Made by a program: the position numbers and the translations under genes. A stretch of DNA of 64,000 nucleotides, from positions 930,001-994,000 of the forward strand of contig CP065366.1 in the NCBI GenBank assembly GCA_023206055.1. The letters run 5' to 3'. The DNA comes from Vibrio cyclitrophicus. GTDB taxonomy: Bacteria > Pseudomonadota > Gammaproteobacteria > Enterobacterales > Vibrionaceae. Numbering within the stretch: position 1 is the first letter of the stretch; each line of letters starts with the position of its first letter. Shown here piece by piece: positions 35,175-43,962 of the stretch. The notes below the pieces were generated by a model. That model saw only the letters and a program-made list of their open reading frames with translations. It was not told where the DNA came from and ran no database searches.

Positions 35175-36047
35175 ATGCAGTCAGCATATACGGTTGAAAG
35201 TGCTTTAAAGTCAGCAATCGTACAGCTTCAAGAGGGCGATAACACATCGCCCTCGATTGATGCTGCGGTACTGCTTTGCCACGCCTTAGATAAACCAAGA
35301 TCTTACCTACTGACTTGGCCTGAGAAGCATCTCACTTCAGAACAAGAATCCGAATTCCATACCCTTCTAAAACGTCGCTTAACCGGTGAGCCTGTGGCTT
35401 ATATTGTTGGTGAACGTGAGTTTTGGTCGCTGCCGTTAAAAGTCTCTCCTTCTACTTTAATCCCACGTCCAGATACCGAGCGTTTGGTTGAAGTCGCGTT
35501 AGACAAAACGTATGGCAAGCAAGGTGCGATTCTCGATTTAGGAACTGGAACTGGTGCGATTGCTTTGGCATTGGCGTCTGAGATGCCGAACCGACCAGTG
35601 ACGGGGATTGATCTTCGTCCGGAAGCACAACTGCTTGCTACAGAGAATGCACAACGTCTAAACATCACCAACGCTACTTTTTTGCACGGAAGTTGGTTTG
35701 AGCCTTTGAATTCAGTTAGCTCTGAAGAAGAAGTGGTTAAGTTCTCTTTAATTGTCTCGAACCCTCCATACATTGAGAAGAATGATCCTCATTTGTCTCA
35801 AGGCGATGTGCGTTTTGAGCCAATCACAGCACTGGTTGCTGAAGAGAAAGGACTCGCGGATATTCGATACATTTCTGAAAATGCACGTGGCTTTTTGGAA
35901 AATGAAGGCTGGTTGGCATTTGAACACGGTTACGACCAAGGTTTGGCAGTACGTGAGATTATGCAGGCGCTCGGTTATCTCGATGTGGTTACAGAAAAAG
36001 ATTACGGTGGTAATGACCGAGTGACATTGGGTCGTTACTGTTCATAG
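35175..36047 (+). CDS. prmC: Release factor glutamine methyltransferase PrmC
   Basis: PrmC methylates the GGQ glutamine of RF1 and RF2. The 290-residue protein has an N-terminal helical domain for release-factor binding. A SAM-dependent methyltransferase domain follows, with ILDLGTGTGAIALALA and the catalytic SNPPYIE motif that binds the glutamine side chain. It is directly linked to prfA. Confidence 0.97.
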   Translation: MQSAYTVESALKSAIVQLQEGDNTSPSIDAAVLLCHALDKPRSYLLTWPEKHLTSEQESEFHTLLKRRLTGEPVAYIVGEREFWSLPLKVSPSTLIPRPDTERLVEVALDKTYGKQGAILDLGTGTGAIALALASEMPNRPVTGIDLRPEAQLLATENAQRLNITNATFLHGSWFEPLNSVSSEEEVVKFSLIVSNPPYIEKNDPHLSQGDVRFEPITALVAEEKGLADIRYISENARGFLENEGWLAFEHGYDQGLAVREIMQALGYLDVVTEKDYGGNDRVTLGRYCS

Positions 36048-36234
36048 ATAGTGACTGTCCATAGGCTGCGGTTAATCATCTCGTGAGCAATAGATGATGA
36101 ACTTGCTAAATTGATACCTTTAACTCGACAATACATTTCACTCGGTGATGCATTTAACACAGAAATGCAGAGCATTAACGGGTATTGTGTAGCTCGTGTT
36201 AGCGAAAGCACATATAAAAATATAAAGGAATACC

Positions 36235-36618
36235 ATGTACGAAGGTTTAAAACATTTTCACTTACTTACGATTGCTATAAGCGCACTGCTGCTTTCGATT
36301 CGTTTCGCTCTTATGATGGCTAACTCTCCGAAGCTTAAGCACCCTTTCTTGCAGCGTTTTCCTCATATCAATGACTCGTTGCTACTGCTATCGGGTATTG
36401 GTTTGATTTTTATCACTGGCTTTATTCCATTTACACCTGCAGCACCATGGTTAACCGAAAAACTAACCTGTGTTATGGCATACATCGCATTGGGCTTCTT
36501 TGCGCTTAAACTGGGTAAGAACAAGTTATTGAGAGTTTTCTCTTTCTTTGGTGCGCTTGGCTGGTTAGCAATGGCAGGCAAAATCGCAATGACGAAGACA
36601 CCAACATTTTTCGGTTAA
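36235..36618 (+). CDS. SirB2-family inner-membrane protein
   Basis: This 127-residue protein has four predicted TM helices and matches the SirB2 family. It starts MYEGLKHFHLL, and PFTPAAPWLTEKL precedes the third helix. The name came from an invasion-regulator screen in Salmonella, and the real function is unknown. An AAAGGAA ribosome-binding site lies before this ATG. It lies in the conserved prmC-sirB2-sirB1-kdsA order. A shorter frame starting at 36111 overlaps the 5' region and is not supported. Confidence 0.9.
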   Translation: MYEGLKHFHLLTIAISALLLSIRFALMMANSPKLKHPFLQRFPHINDSLLLLSGIGLIFITGFIPFTPAAPWLTEKLTCVMAYIALGFFALKLGKNKLLRVFSFFGALGWLAMAGKIAMTKTPTFFG

Positions 36619-36645
36619 TTATCTCCTTATTTCGGTTAACTATCT

Positions 36646-37455
36646 ATGTACGAATTTTTTGATGAAGACTTTGACCAGCTAGAGTTAGCTGAAGGTGCAT
36701 TGATCTTAAATAAAGCGATTAACCCAGACACTCAAGACAGTTGGGCAGAGCAAGAGCTGGCGAGATTGTTAAAAGACGCCGAATTTGCTCTGGTTAATGA
36801 AACCGATGAACAGCAGAAGTTTGAATCTTTTATTCGACTATTCTTTTATGAATGGGGCTTTGCTGGCGATAAAGAGGCGTATTTCTCTTCGGAAAACGCG
36901 TTCATCGATAAAGTGCTTGAGAGAAAGAAAGGCATTCCAGTGAGTTTGGGGGCGATTTTTCTTTTTCTAGGTCGCAAGCTAGGCTTTCCTGTAGAAGGTG
37001 TCTCTTTCCCAACTCAGTTCTTGCTTAAAGTGAGCTGGTACGGGCAAGCTGCTGTCTATATTAATCCTTATAACGGTGAGTACGTTGGTGAACAAACGTT
37101 GCGAGCATGGTTAATAGGACATGATGGCCCATTAGCTAAGGTGAAACCTGAACACTTAGAAGTCGCCGACCACCCAACCATTATTGGTAAGTGGTTAGCA
37201 CTGCTCAAGAGTGCACTACTGCGAGAAGAGCGCTATACGCTTGCACTAAAATGTACTGATCTTGCATTAACGTTTGTACCGGATGACCCGTATGAAATCC
37301 GCGATCGTGGCTTTATCTATCAACAGCTAGATTGTCACCAAGTAGCAGCAACGGATTATCAATACTTTATCGACCAATGCCCAGATGACCCGGCATCTGA
37401 GTTACTTAAATCTCAAGTGAACGTCATGAACGAAAAGGCCGTGGTCGTTCACTAA
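36646..37455 (+). CDS. SirB1-family transglutaminase-like/TPR protein
   Basis: This 269-residue cytosolic protein is of the SirB1 family. The N-terminal half is a transglutaminase-like domain (RKKGIPVSLGAIFLFLGRKLGFPVEG), although the classical catalytic Cys is not evident. The C-terminal ~90 residues form tetratricopeptide-like helices (LKCTDLALTFVPDDPYEIRDRG). Function is unestablished. It is 27 nt after the SirB2 gene and 26 nt before kdsA. Confidence 0.9.
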   Translation: MYEFFDEDFDQLELAEGALILNKAINPDTQDSWAEQELARLLKDAEFALVNETDEQQKFESFIRLFFYEWGFAGDKEAYFSSENAFIDKVLERKKGIPVSLGAIFLFLGRKLGFPVEGVSFPTQFLLKVSWYGQAAVYINPYNGEYVGEQTLRAWLIGHDGPLAKVKPEHLEVADHPTIIGKWLALLKSALLREERYTLALKCTDLALTFVPDDPYEIRDRGFIYQQLDCHQVAATDYQYFIDQCPDDPASELLKSQVNVMNEKAVVVH

Positions 37456-37481
37456 TTAATAATTATTTTAGAGAGAATATG

Positions 37482-38333
37482 ATGGAACAGAAAACAGTTC
37501 ATATTGGCGACATGCCAATTGCTAACGACAAGCCATTTACGCTATTTGCAGGCATGAATGTTCTTGAATCTCGCGATCTAGCAATGCAGATCTGTGAGCA
37601 CTACGTGAAAGTAACAGAGAAGTTGGGTATCCCTTACGTATTTAAGGCGTCTTTCGATAAAGCGAACCGCAGCTCAGTTCACTCATACCGTGGCCCTGGT
37701 ATGGAAGAAGGTCTTAAAATCTTCCAAGAGCTGAAAGATACGTTTGGCGTGAAGATCATCACTGATATTCACACTGAAGCACAAGCTCAGCCTGTTGCTG
37801 ATGTGGTTGATGTAATCCAACTACCTGCATTCCTAGCTCGTCAAACGGACCTTGTTGAAGCAATGGCTAAGACTGGTGCGGTAATCAACGTGAAGAAGCC
37901 TCAGTTCATGAGCCCGAACCAAGTTGGCAACATCGTTGATAAGTTTGCTGAGTGTGGTAACGACAAGATAATCCTTTGTGAGCGTGGCGCTTGCATGGGT
38001 TACGACAACCTAGTGGTTGATATGCTTGGCTTTGGTGTAATGAAGAAGTCTTCAAACGGTAGTCCAATCATCTTCGACGTGACGCACTCTCTACAAATGC
38101 GTGACCCATCAGGTGCAGCGTCTGGCGGTCGTCGTGAGCAAACGGTTGAACTAGCTAAAGCTGGCCTAGCGACAGGTATTGCGGGTCTGTTTATTGAAGC
38201 ACACCCGAACCCAGATCAAGCACGCTGTGATGGTCCATCTGCGCTACCTCTAGATAAACTAGAACCGTTCTTGAAACAGATGAAAGCACTTGATGACCTT
38301 ATCAAAGGCTTTGAGCACATCGATATTAAATAG
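37482..38333 (+). CDS. kdsA: 3-deoxy-8-phosphooctulonate (KDO8P) synthase
   Basis: KdsA condenses PEP with arabinose 5-phosphate to make KDO 8-phosphate for the LPS core. The 283-residue TIM-barrel protein matches E. coli KdsA closely (MNVLESRDLAM, KASFDKANRSS, DVIQLPAFLARQTDLV, KKPQFMSP). Two adjacent ATGs exist. The second is used because the GAGAG motif at 37471-37475 is only 3 nt from the first but 6 nt from the second. It ends the hemA-to-kdsA run, and a strong terminator follows. Confidence 0.97.
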   Translation: MEQKTVHIGDMPIANDKPFTLFAGMNVLESRDLAMQICEHYVKVTEKLGIPYVFKASFDKANRSSVHSYRGPGMEEGLKIFQELKDTFGVKIITDIHTEAQAQPVADVVDVIQLPAFLARQTDLVEAMAKTGAVINVKKPQFMSPNQVGNIVDKFAECGNDKIILCERGACMGYDNLVVDMLGFGVMKKSSNGSPIIFDVTHSLQMRDPSGAASGGRREQTVELAKAGLATGIAGLFIEAHPNPDQARCDGPSALPLDKLEPFLKQMKALDDLIKGFEHIDIK

Positions 38334-38838
38334 CTGTAGCTGATGTTAAGTAACTCGCTAAAGTGAATTAGTTAAAGTGGTTATTTAAAGAGATCAAATA
38401 AACGCCCAACTCTAAGAGTTGGGCGTTTTTGTTTATCTGGGTATCAGTTCTTTTCGCTGTGCGCTTATCTGTTTTTCTGAGTGCTAAATAGCGCTAGTGA
38501 TTAAATGCTTGTTAACAGAATCTTTGACTCCCTAAGAAATAGGTATGAGTGTGTGAGGTCAGTCCTGTTTGTAGTAAATTACTGATGTTCATCACACTTT
38601 GTAAGTAAACGATTGCCTGTGATGCAGGGGAAGTTTGAGTGTAATCTCATAATTTTGTTACACTTAACTGTTGATCTATGCGTGATCAATTCGACATAAA
38701 TATGAAATCGTCGTGTTACATCGAGAATGTTAATTTAAGATTAGTCATGTTGAAGTCTTATTGTTCGAACCCTAGAAAAGGGGCGCAATAGGTCATAAAA
38801 AAGCAGTGGATTCCCCTAAAAAGTTCAAAGGTATGACA
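38334..38838 (+). other. Intergenic region kdsA-nutA with a possible CRP-like site
   Basis: This 505-bp stretch holds the kdsA terminator and then an A/T-rich leader for nutA. At 38581-38596 the sequence ACTGA, six bases, TCACA matches 8 of 10 CRP consensus positions, a weak candidate. No RNA gene or further coding frame is recognised. Confidence 0.4.
38399..38432 (+). terminator. Terminator after kdsA
   Basis: The perfect 12-bp stem AACGCCCAACTC / GAGTTGGGCGTT with a TAA loop is followed by TTTTTGTTT. Confidence 0.92.
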
Positions 38839-40500
38839 ATGAAGCAACGCCTTATTCTAAAGACAGCACTAAGTGCTGCAATCCTAGCGACACTCGCTGG
38901 GTGTGCGTCTCAATCAGCTCATGATTGGAACCAAGACGAAACTTACAAGCTAACGATTCTTCACACAAACGATAACCATGGTCGTTTTTGGCAGAATAAA
39001 TACGGCGAATACGGCATGTCTGCTCGTAAAACGCTAGTTGACCAACTTCGTACAGAAGTTGAAGCAGAAGGCGGTAGCGTGTTGCTTCTATCTGGCGGTG
39101 ACATCAACACAGGTGTTCCAGAGTCAGACCTCCAGGACGCAGAACCTGATTTCAAAGGCATGAACAAAATTGGTTACGATGCAATGGCATTGGGTAACCA
39201 TGAGTTTGATAACTCTTTAGACGTACTACAAAAGCAGATCGATTGGGCTAACTTCCCTATGTTATCTGCAAACATTTACGATAAAGCGACAGGCGAACGT
39301 AAGTTCCAAGCTTACGAGATGTTCGAAAAGCAAGGCATCAAGATTGCGGTTATTGGTTTAACAACCGAAGATACCCAAAAGATTGGTAACCCTGAATTTA
39401 TCGCAGGCATCGACTTCCGTGATCCTAAAGAAGAAGCGAAGAAGCTAATCGCTGAACTGAAAGAAACAGAAAAACCGGATCTAATCTTCGCTGTGACTCA
39501 CATGGGTCACTACGAAAATGGTCAACGTGGTGTTAACGCACCGGGTGATGTAGCACTTGCTCGTTACCTAAACGAAGGCGATCTAGACATGATCGTTGGT
39601 GGTCACTCTCAAGAGCCTGTATGTATGGAAGGCCCGAACGTTGCGAAGAAAAACTTCAAGCCGGGTGATGAGTGTAAGCCTGACGTACAGAACGGTACTT
39701 ACATCGTTCAAGCTCACGAGTGGGGCAAGTACGTAGGTCGTGCTGATTACGAATTCCGTAATGGCGAGCTAGAGATGGTGAGCTACGATCTGATTCCAGT
39801 TAACCTTAAGAAGAAAGTTAAGATCGACGGTAAGAAGCAACGTGTTCTTATTCAAGATGAAATCGCACAAGACCCAGAGCTACTTGAATTCCTACGTCCT
39901 TTCCAAGAGCAAGGTCAAGCACAGCTAGAAGTTCAAATCGCTGAGACAAATGGCAAGCTTGAAGGCGATCGTAACGTCGTTCGTTTCCAACAGACCAACT
40001 TAGGTCGTTTGATTGCGACTTCTCACATGGAGCGTGCAAAAGCAGACTTCGCTGTGATGAACTCTGGTGGTGTACGAGATTCAATTGAAGCGGGTGATGT
40101 CACTTATAAAGACGTACTAACAGTACAACCTTTTGCAAACATCCTGACTTACACAGATATGACAGGTAAAGAAGTTCTAGATTACCTAAATGTAGTAGCG
40201 ACTAAACCGGTTGATTCTGGTGCTTACGCACAATTTGCTGGTATCTCTATGACAGTAGCGAACGGTGAAGTATCGAATGTATTCATTGGTGGTAAGCAGC
40301 TTCGTCTAGACGAAACATACCGCTTCACAGTGCCAAGCTTCAACGCGGCCGGTGGTGACGGTTACCCTAAACTGTCTGATCACCCTGGTTACGTAAACAC
40401 TGGCTTTGTTGATGCAGAAGTACTGAAAGAGTACCTAGAAGCAAACAGCCCAGTAGACGTGAACAAGTACGCGCCTTCTGGTCAAATGGTTTACAAGTAA
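38839..40500 (+). CDS. nutA: 5'-nucleotidase / UDP-sugar hydrolase lipoprotein (NutA/UshA type)
   Basis: NutA degrades extracellular nucleotides to nucleosides at the cell surface or periplasm. In Vibrio parahaemolyticus it is a chloride-dependent membrane lipoprotein. The 553-residue precursor has lipobox LAGCAS. The metallophosphatase domain has LTILHTNDNHGRFW, the GDINTG stretch, LGNHEFDN and GGHSQEP. The C-terminal substrate-binding domain includes NSGGVRDSI and FNAAGGDGYP. The ATG at 38839 is chosen because AAAGG at 38827-38831 is spaced seven bases from it. An upstream GTG frame start at 38806 has no such site. Confidence 0.93.
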   Translation: MKQRLILKTALSAAILATLAGCASQSAHDWNQDETYKLTILHTNDNHGRFWQNKYGEYGMSARKTLVDQLRTEVEAEGGSVLLLSGGDINTGVPESDLQDAEPDFKGMNKIGYDAMALGNHEFDNSLDVLQKQIDWANFPMLSANIYDKATGERKFQAYEMFEKQGIKIAVIGLTTEDTQKIGNPEFIAGIDFRDPKEEAKKLIAELKETEKPDLIFAVTHMGHYENGQRGVNAPGDVALARYLNEGDLDMIVGGHSQEPVCMEGPNVAKKNFKPGDECKPDVQNGTYIVQAHEWGKYVGRADYEFRNGELEMVSYDLIPVNLKKKVKIDGKKQRVLIQDEIAQDPELLEFLRPFQEQGQAQLEVQIAETNGKLEGDRNVVRFQQTNLGRLIATSHMERAKADFAVMNSGGVRDSIEAGDVTYKDVLTVQPFANILTYTDMTGKEVLDYLNVVATKPVDSGAYAQFAGISMTVANGEVSNVFIGGKQLRLDETYRFTVPSFNAAGGDGYPKLSDHPGYVNTGFVDAEVLKEYLEANSPVDVNKYAPSGQMVYK

Positions 40501-40568
40501 TTGAACCCAATAAATTTAATCACTAGGTGCTGAATTAGATTGACTCTAGCACCATGATAAATTTTACT

Positions 40569-40597
40569 AAAGCGACGCCTCGGCGTCGCTTTTTGTT
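40569..40597 (+). terminator. Terminator after nutA
   Basis: The perfect 11-bp stem AAAGCGACGCC / GGCGTCGCTTT with a TC mini-loop is followed by TTGTTT. It lies 22 nt before ybaK. Confidence 0.9.
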
Positions 40598-40618
40598 TAT
40601 CTATCGTTTGGATTTGTT

Positions 40619-41092
40619 ATGACCCCAGCAATCAACCTTGCCAAGAAAAAGAAAATCGCTCATACCGTGCATCAGTATCATCACGATGCGAATAATACCA
40701 ACTATGGATTAGAAGCGGTTGAAGCGCTTGGTCAGGATCCTAAACGAGTGTTCAAAACGCTGTTGTTCTGTTTGAATGGTGTGGCTAAAGACTTGGCTGT
40801 GGCGGTTATCCCTGTCGACCAGAAGCTAAACCTTAAGCTTGCAGCTAAAGCGGCGAAAGGAAAAAAAGCAGAGATGGCCAATCCTGATATTGCACAGAAA
40901 ACCACAGGTTATGTTGTGGGTGGAATCAGTCCGCTTGGTCAAAAGAAAGCACTGCCTACCTTTGTTCACTCCAGCGCTACCGATTTTGAAACAATATGTG
41001 TGAGTGCAGGGAAGCGCGGGCTAGAAATTGAACTTGGTCCAAAAGACTTAGTATTGCTGACTCGCGGCCAGTTTGCTGATCTATGTTTATAG
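40619..41092 (+). CDS. ybaK: Cys-tRNA(Pro) deacylase YbaK
   Basis: YbaK clears Cys-tRNA(Pro) mischarged by prolyl-tRNA synthetase. The 157-residue protein is the free-standing INS-like editing domain: KTLLFCLNGVAKDLAVAVIPVD contains the loop before the conserved Lys-rich helix, and GYVVGGISPLGQKK is the conserved GGxSPxG motif. The ATG is 22 nt after the nutA terminator, so it probably has its own weak promoter. Confidence 0.94.
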   Translation: MTPAINLAKKKKIAHTVHQYHHDANNTNYGLEAVEALGQDPKRVFKTLLFCLNGVAKDLAVAVIPVDQKLNLKLAAKAAKGKKAEMANPDIAQKTTGYVVGGISPLGQKKALPTFVHSSATDFETICVSAGKRGLEIELGPKDLVLLTRGQFADLCL

Positions 41093-41132
41093 ATTGTCGT
41101 CGCTATGATGATAAAACTATCGAATGACAAAC

Positions 41133-41168
41133 AAGAACGCCCGCTAGACTAATCTAGCGGGCGTTCTT
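41133..41168. terminator. Bidirectional terminator between ybaK and rluF
   Basis: A perfect 16-bp stem AAGAACGCCCGCTAGA / TCTAGCGGGCGTTCTT with a CTAA loop separates two convergent genes. Confidence 0.88.
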
Positions 41169-41198
41169 ATATAGAGTGTCTCGTCTTACTTACTCTGA

Positions 41199-42332
41199 CT
41201 ACTTCTTCAGACCTAAAGTACCACCAACACGCTTTGGTGCAGGTTTGTTCGGTCTGTTTGAATCTTGGCTGCGGTTTGCCGGTTTACCGTTTCTACGATC
41301 GTTATTGTCGCGATCTGTACGATTGCGATCCGAACGATTTTTATCTGAATTAGAACGTTCTGAACGAGAGTTTGACTTCCAGTTCTCGGTATTACCACCG
41401 CTTTCACTGTTCGATGAATTACGGCTACGCTTTGAGTTAGGTGCATGACGAAATTCATCCGCATTATTACCACGGTACGTGCGTGTACGGTTCTCGTTTT
41501 GATTACGGCGCGCTGTTGAAGTTTGGTTCTCTTCACGGCTATCAAAAAGTTTCGCGTCAGTTGCTTTACGAATGCGTTGACCTTTCGCGTTCATTTTTGA
41601 TGCATCTTCAGTGCTTACTGAGCCTTCACACATCGCTAAAATTTCAGTGATTTCATCGTCGCTCAGGTAGCGCCATTTGCCGTTGGGTATACCGTCTAGT
41701 GAGATATTCATAATACGAACACGGCGCAGCTTAAATACTTCGTAACCGAGCGCTTCACACATACGGCGAATTTGGCGGTTAAGGCCTTGCGTTAATGTGA
41801 TTCGGAACGAGAACTTGGTTTCTTTCTCGACCTTACATGGCAAGGTCACTGTATCGAGAATATGAACGCCAGCGCCCATTTGCTTCAAGAATTCCGTCGT
41901 AATCGGTTTATCTACACGTACCACGTATTCTTTCTCGTGGTTGTTACCTGCACGTAGGATTTTGTTTACGATGTCGCCATCGTTGGTCAAGAAGATAAGA
42001 CCATCAGAAGGCTTATCTAGACGACCAATCGGGAAAATACGTTTGTGGTGGCCGATAAAGTCGACGATGTTGCCAGGAATATCACGTTCAGTGGTACAGG
42101 TGATACCTGTTGGTTTATTAAGAGCAATGTAGATCGGCTTCTCTTTTGAGCGAACAGGCTTATTGTCGATCTCAACATCATCACCTGGCAAGACTTTAGT
42201 ACCCATCTCAGGGATCTTGCCGTTAATAGTAACTCGGCCTGCATCAATGAGTTTATCGGCTTCGCGGCGTGAGCAAAAACCAGTTTCGCTGATGTATTTA
42301 TTAAGGCGTTTAGCTTGGGATTCTTGTGACAT
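41199..42332 (-). CDS. rluF: 23S rRNA pseudouridine(2604) synthase RluF with long basic tail
   Basis: RluF isomerises U2604 in 23S rRNA and, in E. coli, U35 of tRNA-Tyr. The N-terminal S4 domain (LNKYISETGFCSRREADKLI) is followed by the pseudouridine synthase core with catalytic D106 in GRLDKPSDGL and the QIRRMCEALGY motif. E. coli RluF has about 290 residues. Here 377 are present, the last ~110 being Asn/Arg/Ser/Asp-rich and low in hydrophobics, so probably a disordered RNA-binding tail ending in LGLKK. Confidence 0.93.
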   Translation of the reverse strand: MSQESQAKRLNKYISETGFCSRREADKLIDAGRVTINGKIPEMGTKVLPGDDVEIDNKPVRSKEKPIYIALNKPTGITCTTERDIPGNIVDFIGHHKRIFPIGRLDKPSDGLIFLTNDGDIVNKILRAGNNHEKEYVVRVDKPITTEFLKQMGAGVHILDTVTLPCKVEKETKFSFRITLTQGLNRQIRRMCEALGYEVFKLRRVRIMNISLDGIPNGKWRYLSDDEITEILAMCEGSVSTEDASKMNAKGQRIRKATDAKLFDSREENQTSTARRNQNENRTRTYRGNNADEFRHAPNSKRSRNSSNSESGGNTENWKSNSRSERSNSDKNRSDRNRTDRDNNDRRNGKPANRSQDSNRPNKPAPKRVGGTLGLKK

Positions 42333-42371
42333 GATATTCTCTTAGCGTTTCACAACGGAAATATAGATAAA

Positions 42372-42399
42372 CAAAAAGCAACCTTTGGATAGTTGCTTT
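42372..42399 (-). terminator. Terminator after smrA
   Basis: The stem AAAGCAAC / GTTGCTTT is followed on the minus strand by TTTGTTTATC. It lies between the smrA stop and the rluF start. Confidence 0.75.
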
Positions 42400-42508
42400 G
42401 AGTTGGGATTCGTTAACTGGAGACAATTTTACCACTTGGTGTGAGTCTAGGCACTAAATATCGATCTTGATACAAAATAGCTACTCGCGACTCCTCTATC
42501 TCAACCTC

Positions 42509-43090
42509 TCAACTGGTGCGCTTTTGATGGCGCTCTCTGTTCTCTAGCTTTTTCTCATTACTCTTTCTGAGCATGACATAGACAGCACCCGTACCACCAT
42601 GAAATTGCTGAGCAGAATGAACACATTGAACGTCGTTAATCTGAGTAAGCCAATTTGCCACGTAGCTTTTCATCATTGCTGGTGGGTTCGAGCGCTCACC
42701 TTTACCGTGAACAATGATAACGGTACGAACATCCATTCTTAAACACTGACGCAAAAATGAAAGCACTTCGTTACGTGCCTCTTTCAGTGTTTTCCTATGC
42801 AGGTCGAGCTTGGCTTGAATAGGGTATTTGCCTAGGCGCAGCTTTTTGTATACGCCTTCTTGTACACCGTCTTTTTTATAAGCAATGACATCATCTGGCT
42901 TGATCATTGGCGAGTAGTCTAATGACAAGTAGTCTTTCTCGTCGTCTGACAGCCACATAGCCGCTTCACGCTTAGCAAGGTGAGATTCTGTGACTCGGTG
43001 TACTTTCTGGTGTTCAGCGGTGTCATGGTCGATACGTTTAACATCGCCCATCATTTCTTGGAATAGATCTAAGTCGTCGTCATGAGACAT
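42509..43090 (-). CDS. smrA: Smr-domain DNA endonuclease SmrA
   Basis: This 193-residue protein has a C-terminal Smr domain (residues ~90-175) with the LDLHRKTLKEA and IIVHGKGERS motifs. E. coli SmrA shows DNA-nicking activity. The N-terminal region is acidic and helical. The second Met (43090) is used because a GAG motif sits about nine bases upstream of it and inside the coding region of the earlier Met (43099). Both are possible. Confidence 0.9.
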   Translation of the reverse strand: MSHDDDLDLFQEMMGDVKRIDHDTAEHQKVHRVTESHLAKREAAMWLSDDEKDYLSLDYSPMIKPDDVIAYKKDGVQEGVYKKLRLGKYPIQAKLDLHRKTLKEARNEVLSFLRQCLRMDVRTVIIVHGKGERSNPPAMMKSYVANWLTQINDVQCVHSAQQFHGGTGAVYVMLRKSNEKKLENRERHQKRTS

Positions 43091-43154
43091 AGTGTTCATC
43101 TCAAGTTGGAGAAGGATAGGGTAAGTATACCTAAGTTGAGACAGGGTTTAAAAA

Positions 43155-43192
43155 TGAAAAAACCGGAGCAGACAAGAGAAATCTACTCCGGT
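43155..43192 (-). terminator. Terminator after the DUF3149 gene
   Basis: The stem ACCGGAG / CTCCGGT (extended inward by AGA/TCT) is followed on the minus strand by TTTTTTCATTTTT. It ends the small membrane-protein transcript before smrA. Confidence 0.82.
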
Positions 43193-43262
43193 GCAAAGCG
43201 TTTTGACATTTACTTATAAAGTAAAAGAATACTCAAAAGTAAATGATTTAGGCTGAGCTATT

Positions 43263-43403
43263 CTAATGAGGAGATTTTTCAGTCATAACTTTGTAGATGA
43301 AGAAGCCTCCATAAAACATCATGAGACCTAGAGCCCCGAAGATTACTATCATTGAAGATAGCCCCACCGCATTACCAAATAGGAGATCTAGCCAAAAGTC
43401 CAT
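43263..43403 (-). CDS. 46-residue DUF3149 membrane protein
   Basis: A 46-residue protein, read directly from the minus strand: it starts MDFWLDLLFGNAVGLSS and ends KVMTEKSPH. Residues ~15-37 form one TM helix rich in Gly, Phe and Met. The sequence matches the DUF3149 family, which is common in Vibrio and has no known function. A GAGGT ribosome-binding site lies six bases before the ATG. An FNR-like box at 43462-43475 and its own terminator suggest an independently regulated transcript. Small TM proteins of this kind often act as subunits of larger membrane complexes, but no partner is visible here. Confidence 0.85.
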   Translation of the reverse strand: MDFWLDLLFGNAVGLSSMIVIFGALGLMMFYGGFFIYKVMTEKSPH

Positions 43404-43461
43404 GTGTATACCTCAAAGTTATATGACACGGGTTAGTGTATTAACTGGCGTTATCAATTTA

Positions 43462-43475
43462 CTGATCTGGATCAA
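43462..43475 (-). promoter_or_regulatory. Possible FNR box upstream of the DUF3149 gene
   Basis: The sequence CTGAT, four bases, ATCAA matches the FNR consensus TTGAT-N4-ATCAA at nine of ten positions. Its centre lies about 41 bp upstream of a start point implied by a TACACT -10-like element (43435-43440, minus strand), which is the class II activation position. Confidence 0.5.
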
Positions 43476-43593
43476 TCCTGTTTCATAAGTTAAATACTTG
43501 TTGGTAACTGTGTGTTTTTCGTCACATCAAGCGTGTCATTGTATGTCTTTTGTTCGAACGATTCGAATTCACCATAAATATGAGAAAAAGCGC

Positions 43594-43621
43594 TTGCGGA
43601 TAAATTAAGAATCCGTATTAT
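43594..43621 (+). promoter_or_regulatory. Promoter of tRNA-Pro
   Basis: -35 TTGCGG, a 16-nt spacer, then -10 TATTAT, followed by ACGCTCC. It lies 37 bp before the tRNA. Confidence 0.7.
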
Positions 43622-43658
43622 ACGCTCCATCGACAGGCAATAAGCCAGTTAGATATCT

Positions 43659-43735
<77 letters not shown>

Positions 43736-43742
43736 CATTTAG

Positions 43743-43767
43743 AAAGCCTGCTCAATGAGCAGGCTTT
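43743..43767 (+). terminator. Hairpin directly after tRNA-Pro
   Basis: The perfect 11-bp stem AAAGCCTGCTC / GAGCAGGCTTT with an AAT loop starts 8 nt after the CCA. The following bases (CGTCGTTTC) are only weakly T-rich, so termination may be partial. Confidence 0.65.
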
Positions 43768-43809
43768 CGTCGTTTCAGGACATGAGAAATGGGATTAGAA
43801 CCTAGGTGG

Positions 43810-43849
43810 GGTTCGCCTGATATTCAAAATAAGCTCTTCACCGACCACA
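43810..43849 (+). pseudogene. Degenerate second copy of the tRNA-Pro 3' end
   Basis: CTCTTCACCGACCACA (43834-43849) repeats exactly the 3' end of tRNA-Pro plus the next bases (43722-43737), 112 bp downstream. A GGGGTTCG stretch before it resembles the T arm, but the rest of the tRNA is missing or unrecognisable. It looks like a tRNA remnant or an old attachment-site copy. Confidence 0.55.
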
Positions 43850-43854
43850 TTAAG

Positions 43855-43887
43855 AAAAAGGCTTGTCAGAAATGAGAAGCCTTTTTT
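43855..43887 (+). terminator. Terminator downstream of the tRNA-Pro remnant
   Basis: The stem AAAAAGGCTT / AAGCCTTTTT is followed by TTGCATTTC. It gives strong termination for read-through from tRNA-Pro. Confidence 0.82.
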
Positions 43888-43962
43888 GCATTTCAAAATA
43901 GTTAACGTATTTATATAGTATAGGCCATGAGGATAGGGCTGGGATGTCAGTCCCCAAACTAC

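Noticed and set aside
36111..36323. 70-codon frame before SirB2
   Set aside because: It overlaps the SirB2 start in another frame, has no ribosome-binding site, and shows no recognisable domain.
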